The notes under the pieces were generated by a model that ran no database searches, had not been told where the DNA came from, and worked only from the letters and a program-made list of their open reading frames with translations. This document shows positions 56,854-64,000 of a stretch of 64,000 nt of DNA, piece by piece (positions within the stretch are counted from its first letter, which is position 1; each line of letters starts with the position of its first letter). The position numbers and the translations under genes were made by a program. The DNA lies in contig NZ_JAQZAK010000003.1 in NCBI RefSeq assembly GCF_028737265.1, positions 186,001-250,000 of the forward strand, written 5' to 3'. This DNA is from Actinomycetospora callitridis (lineage in GTDB: Bacteria > Actinomycetota > Actinomycetes > Mycobacteriales > Pseudonocardiaceae).

Positions 56854-57987
56854 TCAGGCGCGGACGAGCGCCGCGCCCTCGGCCATCGCCCGCAACTTCA
56901 TCTCCGCCACCTGCGCGCCGACGCGGCCGAAGCCGACGAAGGTGCCGAAGCCGCAGTCGGTGCTCGCGATGACGCGGTCGGGGCCCACGACGCCGGCCAC
57001 GCGCTCGAGGCGCTGGGCGATGAGGCGGGGGTGCTCGACGATGTTGTTGAGGGTGTCGACGACGCCGGGCAGCAGGACCTTGTCGTCGGGGATGCCGAGC
57101 GAGGAGAGCACCTCCCACTCGTGCTCGTGGCGGGGGTTGGCCGCCTCGAACGAGATCATGGTCGGGCGCCCGGCGAGCACGGGCGGGAGCAGCTCCGCGA
57201 GCGGGGCGTCGAGGTGGTGCGGGCCCTCGTAGTTGCCCCAGCACATGTGCAGTCGCACCCGCGAACCGTCGATCCCCTCGAGCGCGCGGTCGATGGCGGC
57301 CATGTGGCGCTCGGCGAACTCCACGAGCCCTCGGCGACGGACCTCGTCGCGGCACCAGAACTCGGTGTGCGCGGCCATCGGGATGTCCGGGCAGTCGAGC
57401 TGGAGGAGCAGGCCGGCGTCGACGATCGCCCGGTACTCCTGCGCCATCGCGTCGGCGAGCGCGTCGAGGTAGCTGTCGTAGTCGGGATAGTGCAGGTTCG
57501 GGCTGCCGGTCGCGATGCAGCCGGGCGAGGCGGCCGGGATGAATGCTCCCCCGTCGGCCGTGTGGCCGGTCTTGTCCAGCGCGAGGCGCAGGGTGTCGAT
57601 GTCGCGCTGCACGGCGGCGGCGCCGACGTAGCTCACGGGGCCCTCGCAGTTCGCCGGCATGATGTGCGCGCCGGCCTCCCCGCCGTACTGCGCGATCGCC
57701 AGCTCGGGGGTCGCCTCGAGGTCGTCGATGCTCCACGGCGGCGCCTGGCCCCCGAAGCCGTCGAGGCGCTCGCGGACGTAGTTGACGAAGCCGGGCTTGC
57801 CCATCTCGCCGTCGGAGACGACGTGGATCCCCGCGCCGTGCTGCATCGCCACGACGTCGTGGACGGCGTCGGTGATCGCGGCCTCGAGCTCGGAGGCGTC
57901 GCCCTTGCCCTCCTGGTGCAGGTACATCAGTCGGGTCAGGGTCTCGGGCCGGGGCAGGCTGCCGACATGGGTGGTCCGCACGGTCAT
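56854..57987 (-). CDS. cobalamin-independent methionine synthase-like (MetE C-terminal family) protein
   Basis: This 377-residue protein corresponds to the zinc-containing C-terminal barrel of MetE. It has [12 protein letters not shown] at the start, [15 protein letters not shown] (about 58), a zinc-site-like [13 protein letters not shown] (about 245) and [15 protein letters not shown] (about 340). It lacks the N-terminal MetE half, so it is unlikely to be the housekeeping methionine synthase. Proteins of this size and type include the epoxyalkane:coenzyme M transferases and other thiol alkyl/methyltransferases; which applies here is unknown. It is followed upstream by MBL-fold and FAH genes on the same strand. 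Confidence 0.85.
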   Translation of the reverse strand: MTVRTTHVGSLPRPETLTRLMYLHQEGKGDASELEAAITDAVHDVVAMQHGAGIHVVSDGEMGKPGFVNYVRERLDGFGGQAPPWSIDDLEATPELAIAQYGGEAGAHIMPANCEGPVSYVGAAAVQRDIDTLRLALDKTGHTADGGAFIPAASPGCIATGSPNLHYPDYDSYLDALADAMAQEYRAIVDAGLLLQLDCPDIPMAAHTEFWCRDEVRRRGLVEFAERHMAAIDRALEGIDGSRVRLHMCWGNYEGPHHLDAPLAELLPPVLAGRPTMISFEAANPRHEHEWEVLSSLGIPDDKVLLPGVVDTLNNIVEHPRLIAQRLERVAGVVGPDRVIASTDCGFGTFVGFGRVGAQVAEMKLRAMAEGAALVRA

Positions 57988-58008
57988 CGCGTGGTTCCTC
58001 TCTGGGGG

Positions 58009-58983
58009 TCAGGGAGTCGTGGCCTGCGTGAAGGTGTCCGGGCTGAAGCCCTCGAGCGCGGCGATCTTGGTGAGCACCGTGAGCCGGTCCGGGCGCGGGA
58101 TGCTCGGGTCGAGCTGCTGGTAGACGTTGAGCACGTTCTGCGCGAGGCGGCCGTGCTCGGGGAGGTCGGCGAACTTCCCGAGCTCGATCGAGGCGATCGC
58201 GTCGTCGACGTCCATACCGTCCTCGAACCGCCGGCGCGCCTGGGCCTCCACCGACACCAGGTACTCCCGCATCACCGAGACCTCGGGCTTGCCGCTGACC
58301 GGACCGTGGCCGGGGACGATCGTGTCCACCTCGAGGTCGAGGATGAGGTCGAGCGCGGCGATCCAGCGGTCGATCGGGCCCGCCCAGGCGATCGGGGTGC
58401 CGCCGACGAACAGGATGTCGCCGGCGTAGAGCAGCCGGGCGTCCAGCACGTGGACGAGCGCGTCGCCGGGCGTGTGCGCGGGACCGACCTGGATCAGCCG
58501 CACCTCGCGGCCGCCGACGTCGACGCTCTCCTCGCCGGTGAACGTCCGGTCCGGTCCCGTCGCGGTGATGCCCTCGAGCTCGAAGGGCCCGAAGATGTGC
58601 CGGGCGAACTCGCCCAGCGCGCCGTCCAGGTGCTTGACCTTCGCGACGGTGTCGAGGGCCTCCTGCGTCATCAGCTCGGCGGCCGCGGCGGAGGCGAGGA
58701 TCTCGACGTCCCGCGAGCCGACGAGCTCGTTGCCGTTGACGTGGTCGGGGTCCGAGTGGGTGTTCACCAGCGTCCCGAGGGGGTGGGCGTCGGTGACGGG
58801 CCGGATCCCGTCGAGCATCTCCCGGGTCAGCGGGAGGTCGAACAGCGTGTCGACCATCAGCGAGGTGCCCGACCCGGTGATCAGGCCGGAGTTGCTCCAG
58901 CCCCAGCTGCCGTCGGGCTGCAACCAGGCGTGGCAGCCCCGACCGAGGTCGTGGAGTCCCCTGCGGTAGTCCTGGGTGCTCAT
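58009..58983 (-). CDS. MBL-fold metallo-hydrolase
   Basis: This 324-residue protein is a metallo-beta-lactamase-fold hydrolase. It has LVNTHSDPDHVNGNELVG (about 72), further ligand motifs GPAHTPGDALVHV (about 168), LLYAGDILFVGG (about 185) and VPGHGPVSG (about 225). In the HxHxDH motif the second His is replaced by Asp (HSDPDH), so the metal site may differ. The C-terminal ~90 residues are helical. It lies between the FAH and MetE-like genes in a probable operon. The substrate is unknown. Confidence 0.88.
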   Translation of the reverse strand: MSTQDYRRGLHDLGRGCHAWLQPDGSWGWSNSGLITGSGTSLMVDTLFDLPLTREMLDGIRPVTDAHPLGTLVNTHSDPDHVNGNELVGSRDVEILASAAAAELMTQEALDTVAKVKHLDGALGEFARHIFGPFELEGITATGPDRTFTGEESVDVGGREVRLIQVGPAHTPGDALVHVLDARLLYAGDILFVGGTPIAWAGPIDRWIAALDLILDLEVDTIVPGHGPVSGKPEVSVMREYLVSVEAQARRRFEDGMDVDDAIASIELGKFADLPEHGRLAQNVLNVYQQLDPSIPRPDRLTVLTKIAALEGFSPDTFTQATTP

Positions 58984-59015
58984 GCTGGTCGTCCTCTCGG
59001 GGGTGCTCTCGCGGG

Positions 59016-59960
59016 TCAGAAGCCGGTGCGCAGGCGCGTGACCGGCGGGGCGGGGCGGACGACCTGGCGGGTCTCCCCCAGCGCCTCCGACGCCAGGGAG
59101 ACGACGTCGCCCGGCTGCAGCCAGCCCGTGAACGCGGCGGGGTCGGGGGTGTCGACGTGCTCGAGCAGGCACCCGCCGGGCACGGTGCCGGAACCGATCA
59201 CGTCGCCGGGCCGCAGGTCGGTGCCGCGCGACAGGAACGCGAGCAGCTCGCCGAAGCTCCAGTCCATGCCGGCCAGGGAGCCCTTGGCGATCCGGCGGTC
59301 GTTGACCGTCGCCGTGACCTCGAACGTGAACCCCTGCTCCCCGCGGTGGGGCTCGAGCTCGTCCACCGTGACGAGCGCGGGCCCGAGGGTGATCGCGCTG
59401 TCCTTGGCCTTGCCCATCCCGATGCCCTGGGCCATGTCGCGCATCTGGTGGTCGCGCGCGGTCCAGTCGTTGAAGAACGTGTAGCCGACGATGTGGCCCT
59501 CGGCGGCGTCCGGGTGCAGGTCACGCCCGCCGCGACCGATCACCGCGCCGATCTCGAGCTCCAGGTCGAAGAGCCCGGAGCCGGGGGCGATCGGGACGTC
59601 GTCGTACGGACCGACCACCGCCGCGGGGTTGCCGAAGTAGAACGCGGGCGTCTCGGTCCACACCGGCGCGAGGTCGATGGGCCGGCCGAGCGCGCGGTAG
59701 CAGCCGCGCAGGTGCTCCAGGAAGCACAGGCCGTCGCGCACGGAGGGCGGCCGCGGGATCGGGGCGAGCAGCCGCACGTCGTCGAGCGCCCGGACCTCGG
59801 CCGGGTCGCTCCGCGCCGTGGCGCCGGCCTCGGCGAGCCGCTCGCCGTCGTCACCCAGGAGTCCCAGGAGCGTCGTGCCGGCCGCGAGACCGCGGACCGT
59901 GTCGCCGTCCAGGAGCCCGGCCCGCTCGCCGTCCCCCGCGTCGTAGGTCACCCATCGCAC
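59016..59960 (-). CDS. fumarylacetoacetate hydrolase family protein
   Basis: This 314-residue protein has an FAH-type C-terminal domain. Metal-binding acids are in LFDLELEIGAVIGRGGRDL (about 137-155) and the Asp of FFNDWTARDHQMRDM (about 168-182); SGTVPGGCLLEH (about 262) is typical of the family. FAH enzymes hydrolyse or decarboxylate acylpyruvates and ring-opened aromatic catabolites. GTG 59960 follows GAGGAGG. It is the first gene of the minus-strand catabolic set and is divergent from the TetR gene, whose probable operators lie in the 138-bp gap. Confidence 0.9.
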   Translation of the reverse strand: MRWVTYDAGDGERAGLLDGDTVRGLAAGTTLLGLLGDDGERLAEAGATARSDPAEVRALDDVRLLAPIPRPPSVRDGLCFLEHLRGCYRALGRPIDLAPVWTETPAFYFGNPAAVVGPYDDVPIAPGSGLFDLELEIGAVIGRGGRDLHPDAAEGHIVGYTFFNDWTARDHQMRDMAQGIGMGKAKDSAITLGPALVTVDELEPHRGEQGFTFEVTATVNDRRIAKGSLAGMDWSFGELLAFLSRGTDLRPGDVIGSGTVPGGCLLEHVDTPDPAAFTGWLQPGDVVSLASEALGETRQVVRPAPPVTRLRTGF

Positions 59961-59989
59961 GCCCGATCGCCTCCTCGCGATGCCAGGAC

Positions 59990-60013
59990 GAAACTGGACC
60001 CAGGTCCAGCTTC
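59990..60013. promoter_or_regulatory. palindromic TetR operator candidate, site 1
   Basis: GAAACTGGACC-CA-GGTCCAGCTTC is a 24-bp palindrome with one mismatch in 11-base arms, located 30 bases before the FAH start on the minus strand. Its position and symmetry suit a TetR dimer controlling the divergent genes. Confidence 0.65.
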
Positions 60014-60045
60014 CTGGTGCAACGTAGGTCACACTCATGGGCGGA

Positions 60046-60069
60046 GACAAGACCCGGGTCCAGCTTCGT
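60046..60069. promoter_or_regulatory. palindromic TetR operator candidate, site 2
   Basis: This site shares GGTCCAGCTTC with site 1 and is centred on GACCCGGGTC (60051-60060). Arms match at 8 of 12 positions, so it is weaker. It lies 30 bases before the tetR start codon and may mediate autoregulation. Confidence 0.5.
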
Positions 60070-60098
60070 CGGGCGACGGATGTGCTCTACTGATCGCG

Positions 60099-60764
60099 AT
60101 GGACGCGCGAGCCGCGGGGACGGAGCCGGCGGTGACGGAGCTGGCGGGGCCGGTGGACCAGGAGCCCGTCGTCGGGTTCCCGCCGCTGAGCACCCGGGCG
60201 CGCAAGCGCGAGGAGCGTCGCGACCGGGTCTACGAGGCCGCGATCGGCCTGTTCGTGGAGCAGGGCTTCGACGCGACGTCGATGGAGGACATCGCCGCCC
60301 GTGCGGGTCTCGCCCGCGCCACGGTGTTCAACCACTTCGCCCGCAAGGGACTCTTCCTCGAGGAGTGGGCGCTGCGGCGACGCCAGCGTGCGGCGCGGGC
60401 GACGGGCCGGTTCGACCCGTCGGTGCTGCCGCTGCGCGAGGTCCTCGAGCGGTACTTCGCGGCGCTCGCGGCGGTGAACCTCGAGACGAGGACCGAGACC
60501 AAGGCGATGATGCCGGCGTCGCTGAAGAGCACCGACGTGTTCCTCGACCACGTCCTGGCCAAGGACCTCGCCGCGCTCGTGGAGGCGAGCGGGGCGGCAC
60601 TGCGCCCGCCGTCGGACCCGGCGCGGGTCGGACGGCTCCTGGCGCTCGGCTACTACTCGGCCGTCGTCCGGTGGATCGACGCCGAGCCCGCCCCGTTCCG
60701 GCTGGACGAGGAGCTGTCCGCCGTGCTGGAGGCGGTGCTCCGGGGCGCGCTGAACTCAGCCTGA
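60099..60764 (+). CDS. TetR family regulator
   Basis: This 221-residue protein has a TetR HTH at about 38-85 (RVYEAAIGLFVEQGFDATSMEDIAARAGLARATVFNHFARKG, in parts) and a C-terminal ligand domain ending in VLEAVLRGAL. The first 35 residues are an unconserved acidic leader, so a later start is possible, although the ATG at 60099 is the best upstream candidate. It probably represses the divergent FAH/MBL/MetE-like genes. Its 3' end overlaps the next gene on the opposite strand by 9 bp. Confidence 0.92.
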   Translation: MDARAAGTEPAVTELAGPVDQEPVVGFPPLSTRARKREERRDRVYEAAIGLFVEQGFDATSMEDIAARAGLARATVFNHFARKGLFLEEWALRRRQRAARATGRFDPSVLPLREVLERYFAALAAVNLETRTETKAMMPASLKSTDVFLDHVLAKDLAALVEASGAALRPPSDPARVGRLLALGYYSAVVRWIDAEPAPFRLDEELSAVLEAVLRGALNSA

Positions 60765-61052
60765 GGGCGTCGCGTCCTGGGGCGCCGGGTCGGACGGCCG
60801 GCGGCCGAGGACCTCGGTGAAGTAGGTCTCGAGGTCGGTCGGCTGCCCGGCGGCGTCGAGACGCGGGTGCTCACGGCGCCCGGCGGCCGCGTCGTCGACG
60901 GCGTCCTCGACCAGCGCCCACTCCTCGGAGCCGACGACGAGGTAGCCCCTCAGCGAGCCGTGCCACGGTCGGCGCCACTGCAGGTAGGTCAGGTCGGTGC
61001 CGTCGATCTCCTGGACCTCGACCCGGTTGCCGAGCCACGACATGTCACTCAT
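60756..61052 (-). CDS. small conserved protein of unknown function
   Basis: This 98-residue acidic protein starts MSDMSWLGNRVEVQEIDGTDLTYLQWRRPWHGSL and contains GYLVVGSEEWALVEDAVDDAA, then a charged tail. I do not recognise a family. GGAGGGAG stands 6-9 bases before ATG 61052, a good site, so it is probably real; an in-frame ATG at 61076 is less well placed. It has no signal peptide or membrane helix. Confidence 0.65.
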   Translation of the reverse strand: MSDMSWLGNRVEVQEIDGTDLTYLQWRRPWHGSLRGYLVVGSEEWALVEDAVDDAAAGRREHPRLDAAGQPTDLETYFTEVLGRRPSDPAPQDATPSG

Positions 61053-61178
61053 GGGGTTCTCCCTCCACGGGCTCACGGGAAGGGAGCGTCGTCGATCCCG
61101 CTTTCCGTGCTCCAGGGTTTACCCACTCGGCCCTGGGCGACAGTCGTGACGACGGTTAGGTCGCTCACGCAAACTCCG

Positions 61179-61913
61179 TCAGCGCGTGTCGAGCACCAGG
61201 TAGCCCTCGGCGAGGCGGTCCTCACCGAAGCCCGCGGCCTTGGCCTGCACCCGGCCCCACGCCCACATGCGTCCCCGCAGGTCCTCCATGTGCGCGGTCT
61301 GGCTCTTGTGCGCGCGCAGGGCCTCGACCTTGCGCTCGAAGGCGTCAGTGGTGTCGACGTAGTGGTCGGCGCCCTCGCCCATGTGTGAGATCCACACCTC
61401 CGACACGGTGTGGGCGTCGAGCCCTTCCTCGGCCAGGAGCTCCGGGTGGGCGAACTGGTTGCGGGCGTCGGGGTAGACCGCGCACATCGCGGCCTCGCCG
61501 ACGGCGGTGTGGTCGGGGTGGCTGCCGTACATGGATCGCAGGTTGCGCGTCGGCGACTGCGTGACGACCCGGTCCGGCCGGACCTTGCGGATCACCCGCG
61601 TGAGATCGCGACGCAGCTCGTGGGTGACGTAGATGCGACCGTCGGGCCAGCCGAGGAAGTGCAGGTCGCTCACGCCGAGGATCTCGGCCGCCGCGCCCTG
61701 CTCGTCGCGCCGCAGGGTGGCCATGTCGGGGCGGCTGATGCCCTCGTCGAACCCACCGGCGTCGCCGTCGGTGACGAGGCAGTACTCGACGCGGTGTCCC
61801 TCGCCCGTCCAGGTGGCGACGGACCCGCCGCTGCCGAAGTCGATGTCGTCGGGGTGGGCGACGATCATCAGGATCGTCAGCGCCTCGGCGGGATCGGGCT
61901 GCTCGGGCTCCAC
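61179..61913 (-). CDS. PIG-L family deacetylase
   Basis: This 244-residue zinc-dependent LmbE/PIG-L protein has the metal motif VAHPDDIDFGSGGSVATW (about 18-35) and SMYGSHPDHTAVGEAA (about 125-140). The family removes N-acyl groups from amino sugars and includes MshB and Mca of mycothiol metabolism. The PDDID context differs from the usual PDDE of those enzymes, so substrate is uncertain. The GTG at 61913 lacks a strong ribosome binding site and follows the SWIM gene stop by 10 bp, which suggests coupling. Confidence 0.88.
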   Translation of the reverse strand: MEPEQPDPAEALTILMIVAHPDDIDFGSGGSVATWTGEGHRVEYCLVTDGDAGGFDEGISRPDMATLRRDEQGAAAEILGVSDLHFLGWPDGRIYVTHELRRDLTRVIRKVRPDRVVTQSPTRNLRSMYGSHPDHTAVGEAAMCAVYPDARNQFAHPELLAEEGLDAHTVSEVWISHMGEGADHYVDTTDAFERKVEALRAHKSQTAHMEDLRGRMWAWGRVQAKAAGFGEDRLAEGYLVLDTR

Positions 61914-61923
61914 CCCGATCAAC

Positions 61924-62766
61924 CTACCCGTCCGGCTCGGCGAGTCGCCGGTAGAGCGGGCGGAGCACCTCGCGGGCGTCGACCCCGTCCACGTCGAGCG
62001 GCGGCAGCTCGTCCAGCAGGGCCTCCGGATCGGGCCGGAGACGGGCCGTGCGCTCGGGCGGTGCGGGCACCGGGACGCCCGGGCCGTGGAACCGGTCGAG
62101 GAGGTCCTCGAGGGCCGTCGGCGTGCCCGCGCCCGCGTCCCGGCGGTCGCGCAGCGCCGCGAGCAGGGTCGCCCGGTCGCGCCCGCGCCAGCGCAGCAGC
62201 GCGAACGGGTCGACGTCGAACTCCTCGGCCGCCAGGTAGGCGACGGCGGCGAGGTGCTTGCACGGCACCGACCAGTCGGGGCACGAGCAGTCCATCGGCA
62301 GCTCGCCGGAACCCTGCGGGAAGAGCGAGAGGCCCACGCCGGCGAGGACGGCCTCGAGGTCGTCGGGCACCTCGCCGGCGAGCAGGGCCGCGGCGTACCA
62401 GGAGTCGGCGGCCAGCGCGTCGAGCACGGCCTCCCAGGCCTCGTCGGCGAAGGGTCGCAGCGCGATGCGGGCGCGGTAGGGCTCGTCGCGGCTGCCCTGC
62501 ACGGTCGCGGTGATCGCGCCGGGCTCGATCGCGAGGTCGACGACCTGACCGGCGCGGGCGTAGGTCTTGCCACGGTCGAGGCGCCCGCCCACGCCCAGCT
62601 GCGTCAGCACGGCGAGGAAGCGCCCCGACCACCAGGACTCCCCGATCGCGCCCCGGCGGCTGCGGGCCACCAGGCCGTCCTCGACGGGCTTGCGCTTGCC
62701 GTACTCGGCGTAGCTCTCGGGGAAGCGCTCCGAGAACCGCGGCCCGGAGCGCGTCTCACGCACCAT
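61924..62766 (-). CDS. SWIM zinc-finger protein
   Basis: This 280-residue protein carries a SWIM motif CSCPDWSVPCKHLAAVAY (Cys-x-Cys-x6-Cys-x-His, about 160-176). Its N-terminus GPRFSERFPESYAEYGKRKPVEDG and the SWWSGRFLAVL block are typical of the bacterial SWIM proteins encoded next to SNF2 helicases. It overlaps the SNF2 gene by 11 bp on the same strand. SWIM proteins are thought to bind DNA or partner proteins; the pair probably forms one DNA-dependent machine. Confidence 0.9.
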   Translation of the reverse strand: MVRETRSGPRFSERFPESYAEYGKRKPVEDGLVARSRRGAIGESWWSGRFLAVLTQLGVGGRLDRGKTYARAGQVVDLAIEPGAITATVQGSRDEPYRARIALRPFADEAWEAVLDALAADSWYAAALLAGEVPDDLEAVLAGVGLSLFPQGSGELPMDCSCPDWSVPCKHLAAVAYLAAEEFDVDPFALLRWRGRDRATLLAALRDRRDAGAGTPTALEDLLDRFHGPGVPVPAPPERTARLRPDPEALLDELPPLDVDGVDAREVLRPLYRRLAEPDG

Positions 62767-64000
62767 CGTCGTCGTCCTCCTCCCCCGGCTCGGGCTCGTC
62801 GGGCTCCGCGTCCAGGCTCAGCACCTTCGCGAGGTCGTCGGTGGACAGGTCGGCCAGCCAGTCCTCGCCGTCGCGCACCGCGAGGTCGGCCAGCGCGCGC
62901 TTGCCGGCGACGAGGTCGTCGATGCGTTCCTCCAGCGTCCCCGCGGTGACGAGCTTGCGGACGCCGACGGTGCGCTTCTGCCCGATGCGGTAGGCCCGGT
63001 CGGTGGCCTGGTCCTCGACGGCGGGGTTCCACCAGCGGTCGAGGTGCACGACGTGCTGGGCGGCGGTGAGCGTGATCCCGGTGCCGCCGGCGCGCAGGGA
63101 GAGCAGGAACAACGACGGGCCCTCCTCGGACTGGAACCGCTCCACCATCGTGTCGCGAGCCTTCCGGCTCACCCCGCCGTGCAGCCACGCCACCTCGGTG
63201 TCGAAGCGGGCGGCCAGGTGCGGGGCGAGCATGTCCCCGAACGCCGCGTACTGCGTGAACAGCAGCGCCTTGTCCCCGGCGGCGAGGACCTCGGCGAGGA
63301 TCTCCTCGAGGCGCGCGATCTTCCCCGACCGCCGTCCGATCGGGGAGCCGTCGTGCAGCAGCAGCGCGGGGTGGTTGCAGACCTGCTTGAGCTTGGTCAT
63401 CGCCGCGAGCACCCGGCCGCGGCGCTCGATGCCCGGCTTCACGTCGTCGATCGTGTCGAGCATCTGGTCGACGACGACGCGGTAGAGCGAGGCCTGCTCG
63501 CCGGTCAGGCCGCAGCGTTCGATGGTCTCGATCTTGTCCGGCAGGTCGTCGACGACGGTCGGGTCGGTCTTGAGCCTGCGCAGCAGGAACGGTCGCGTGC
63601 GCCGGCGCAGGTCCTCGGCGACGTCGGTGCGGCCGTGGCGCTCGACGGGGACGGCGTAGCGCTCGCGGAACGCCGAGGCGGTGCCGAGCATGCCGGGGTT
63701 GACCGCGTCCATGATCGACCACAGCTCGGCGAGCCGGTTCTCGACGGGCGTGCCCGTGAGCGCGAGGCGGTGCTCGGCGTCGAGGCGGCGGACGGCCTTC
63801 GCGCCGCGCGAGCGGTTGTTCTTGACCATCTGGGCCTCGTCGAGCACGACACGGTGCCAGGCGACCCCGGCGAGGGCCTCGGAGTCGCGCACGAGCGTGC
63901 CGTAGGAGGTGACGACGAGGTCGGCGTCGGCGGCCGCCGCGGCGGGGTCGGTGCGCCCGGCGCCGTGGTGCACGGCCACGCGCAGGTCGGGGACGAAGCG
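62756..64000 (-). CDS. SNF2/RapA-type DEAD-like helicase (C-terminal part)
   Basis: The last 415 residues of an SNF2-family ATPase are present; the start lies beyond the right edge. Visible motifs are Ia-type LVVTSYGTLVRD, the DEAQ box in VVLDEAQMVKN (motif II), ALTGTPVENRLAELWSIMDAVNPG (motif III), KALLFTQYAAFGDML (motif IV), LSLRAGGTGITLTAAQHVVHLDRWWNPAVEDQATDRAYRIGQKR in segments (motifs V and VI) and an acidic tail. The Walker A region is outside the window. It should translocate on or remodel protein-DNA complexes; it overlaps the SWIM gene. Confidence 0.93.
   Translation of the reverse strand, partial: RFVPDLRVAVHHGAGRTDPAAAAADADLVVTSYGTLVRDSEALAGVAWHRVVLDEAQMVKNNRSRGAKAVRRLDAEHRLALTGTPVENRLAELWSIMDAVNPGMLGTASAFRERYAVPVERHGRTDVAEDLRRRTRPFLLRRLKTDPTVVDDLPDKIETIERCGLTGEQASLYRVVVDQMLDTIDDVKPGIERRGRVLAAMTKLKQVCNHPALLLHDGSPIGRRSGKIARLEEILAEVLAAGDKALLFTQYAAFGDMLAPHLAARFDTEVAWLHGGVSRKARDTMVERFQSEEGPSLFLLSLRAGGTGITLTAAQHVVHLDRWWNPAVEDQATDRAYRIGQKRTVGVRKLVTAGTLEERIDDLVAGKRALADLAVRDGEDWLADLSTDDLAKVLSLDAEPDEPEPGEEDDDDGA

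Noticed and set aside
56497..59484. 995-codon open frame on the plus strand opposite the MarR, MetE-like and MBL genes
   Set aside because: The product has no recognisable fold and mirrors genes with intact catalytic motifs.

Overview
The window is very GC-rich actinobacterial DNA with strong third-position G/C bias. Ergothioneine genes, WhiA, RbpA, an OpcA-coupled glucose-6-phosphate dehydrogenase, a SufR-led suf operon and DUF397/DUF574/XRE genes point to a mycelial or nocardioform actinomycete. I infer the Pseudonocardiales; the sequence alone does not settle the genus. I saw no rRNA, tRNA, CRISPR array, integrase or transposase.

Layout. Positions 1-1961 hold a DUF574 methyltransferase (cut by the edge), an XRE/DUF5753 regulator, a DUF397 protein and a small Cys-rich protein. 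2122-4381 is a run of three roadblock/LC7-type proteins with no partner GTPase. 4332-9097 (minus strand) is egtABCD for ergothioneine. 9247-17507 holds an ABC exporter, a small HTH protein, an ABC-F ATPase, an SDR, a lycopene-cyclase-like flavoprotein, and a universal stress protein coupled to a class III nucleotide cyclase.

17677-56027 follows a gene order familiar from mycobacteria: sufT-U-S-C-D-B-R, mptB, an ABC pair, ctaA, qor, ctaB, then tkt-tal-pgi-zwf-opcA-pgl (plus strand), and gap-pgk-tpiA-secG and uvrC-rapZ-yvcK-whiA (minus strand). Here Fe-S cluster assembly, haem A synthesis, the pentose phosphate pathway and lower glycolysis sit side by side. Two insertions stand out. A DUF559-type gene bracketed by short palindromic repeats sits between qor and ctaB. 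An accessory block at about 40350-47125 holds a MocR regulator between two paralogous small membrane proteins, an Lrp regulator, a second universal stress protein, a benzoylformate-decarboxylase-like enzyme, a DUF488 protein and TrpB2, next to rbpA.

56144-64000 is accessory: a MarR regulator, a MetE-like/MBL-fold/fumarylacetoacetate-hydrolase gene set divergent from a TetR regulator with clear palindromic operators, a small conserved protein, a PIG-L deacetylase, a SWIM protein and an SNF2 helicase cut by the right edge.

Most notable sequence signals: a perfect 19-bp inverted repeat translated in frame inside egtC; two families of intergenic palindromic repeats; a one-base frameshift near the start of qor; the orphan roadblock trio; several palindromic operators; and a recurring -10 box placed so that transcripts would begin at or next to the start codon.
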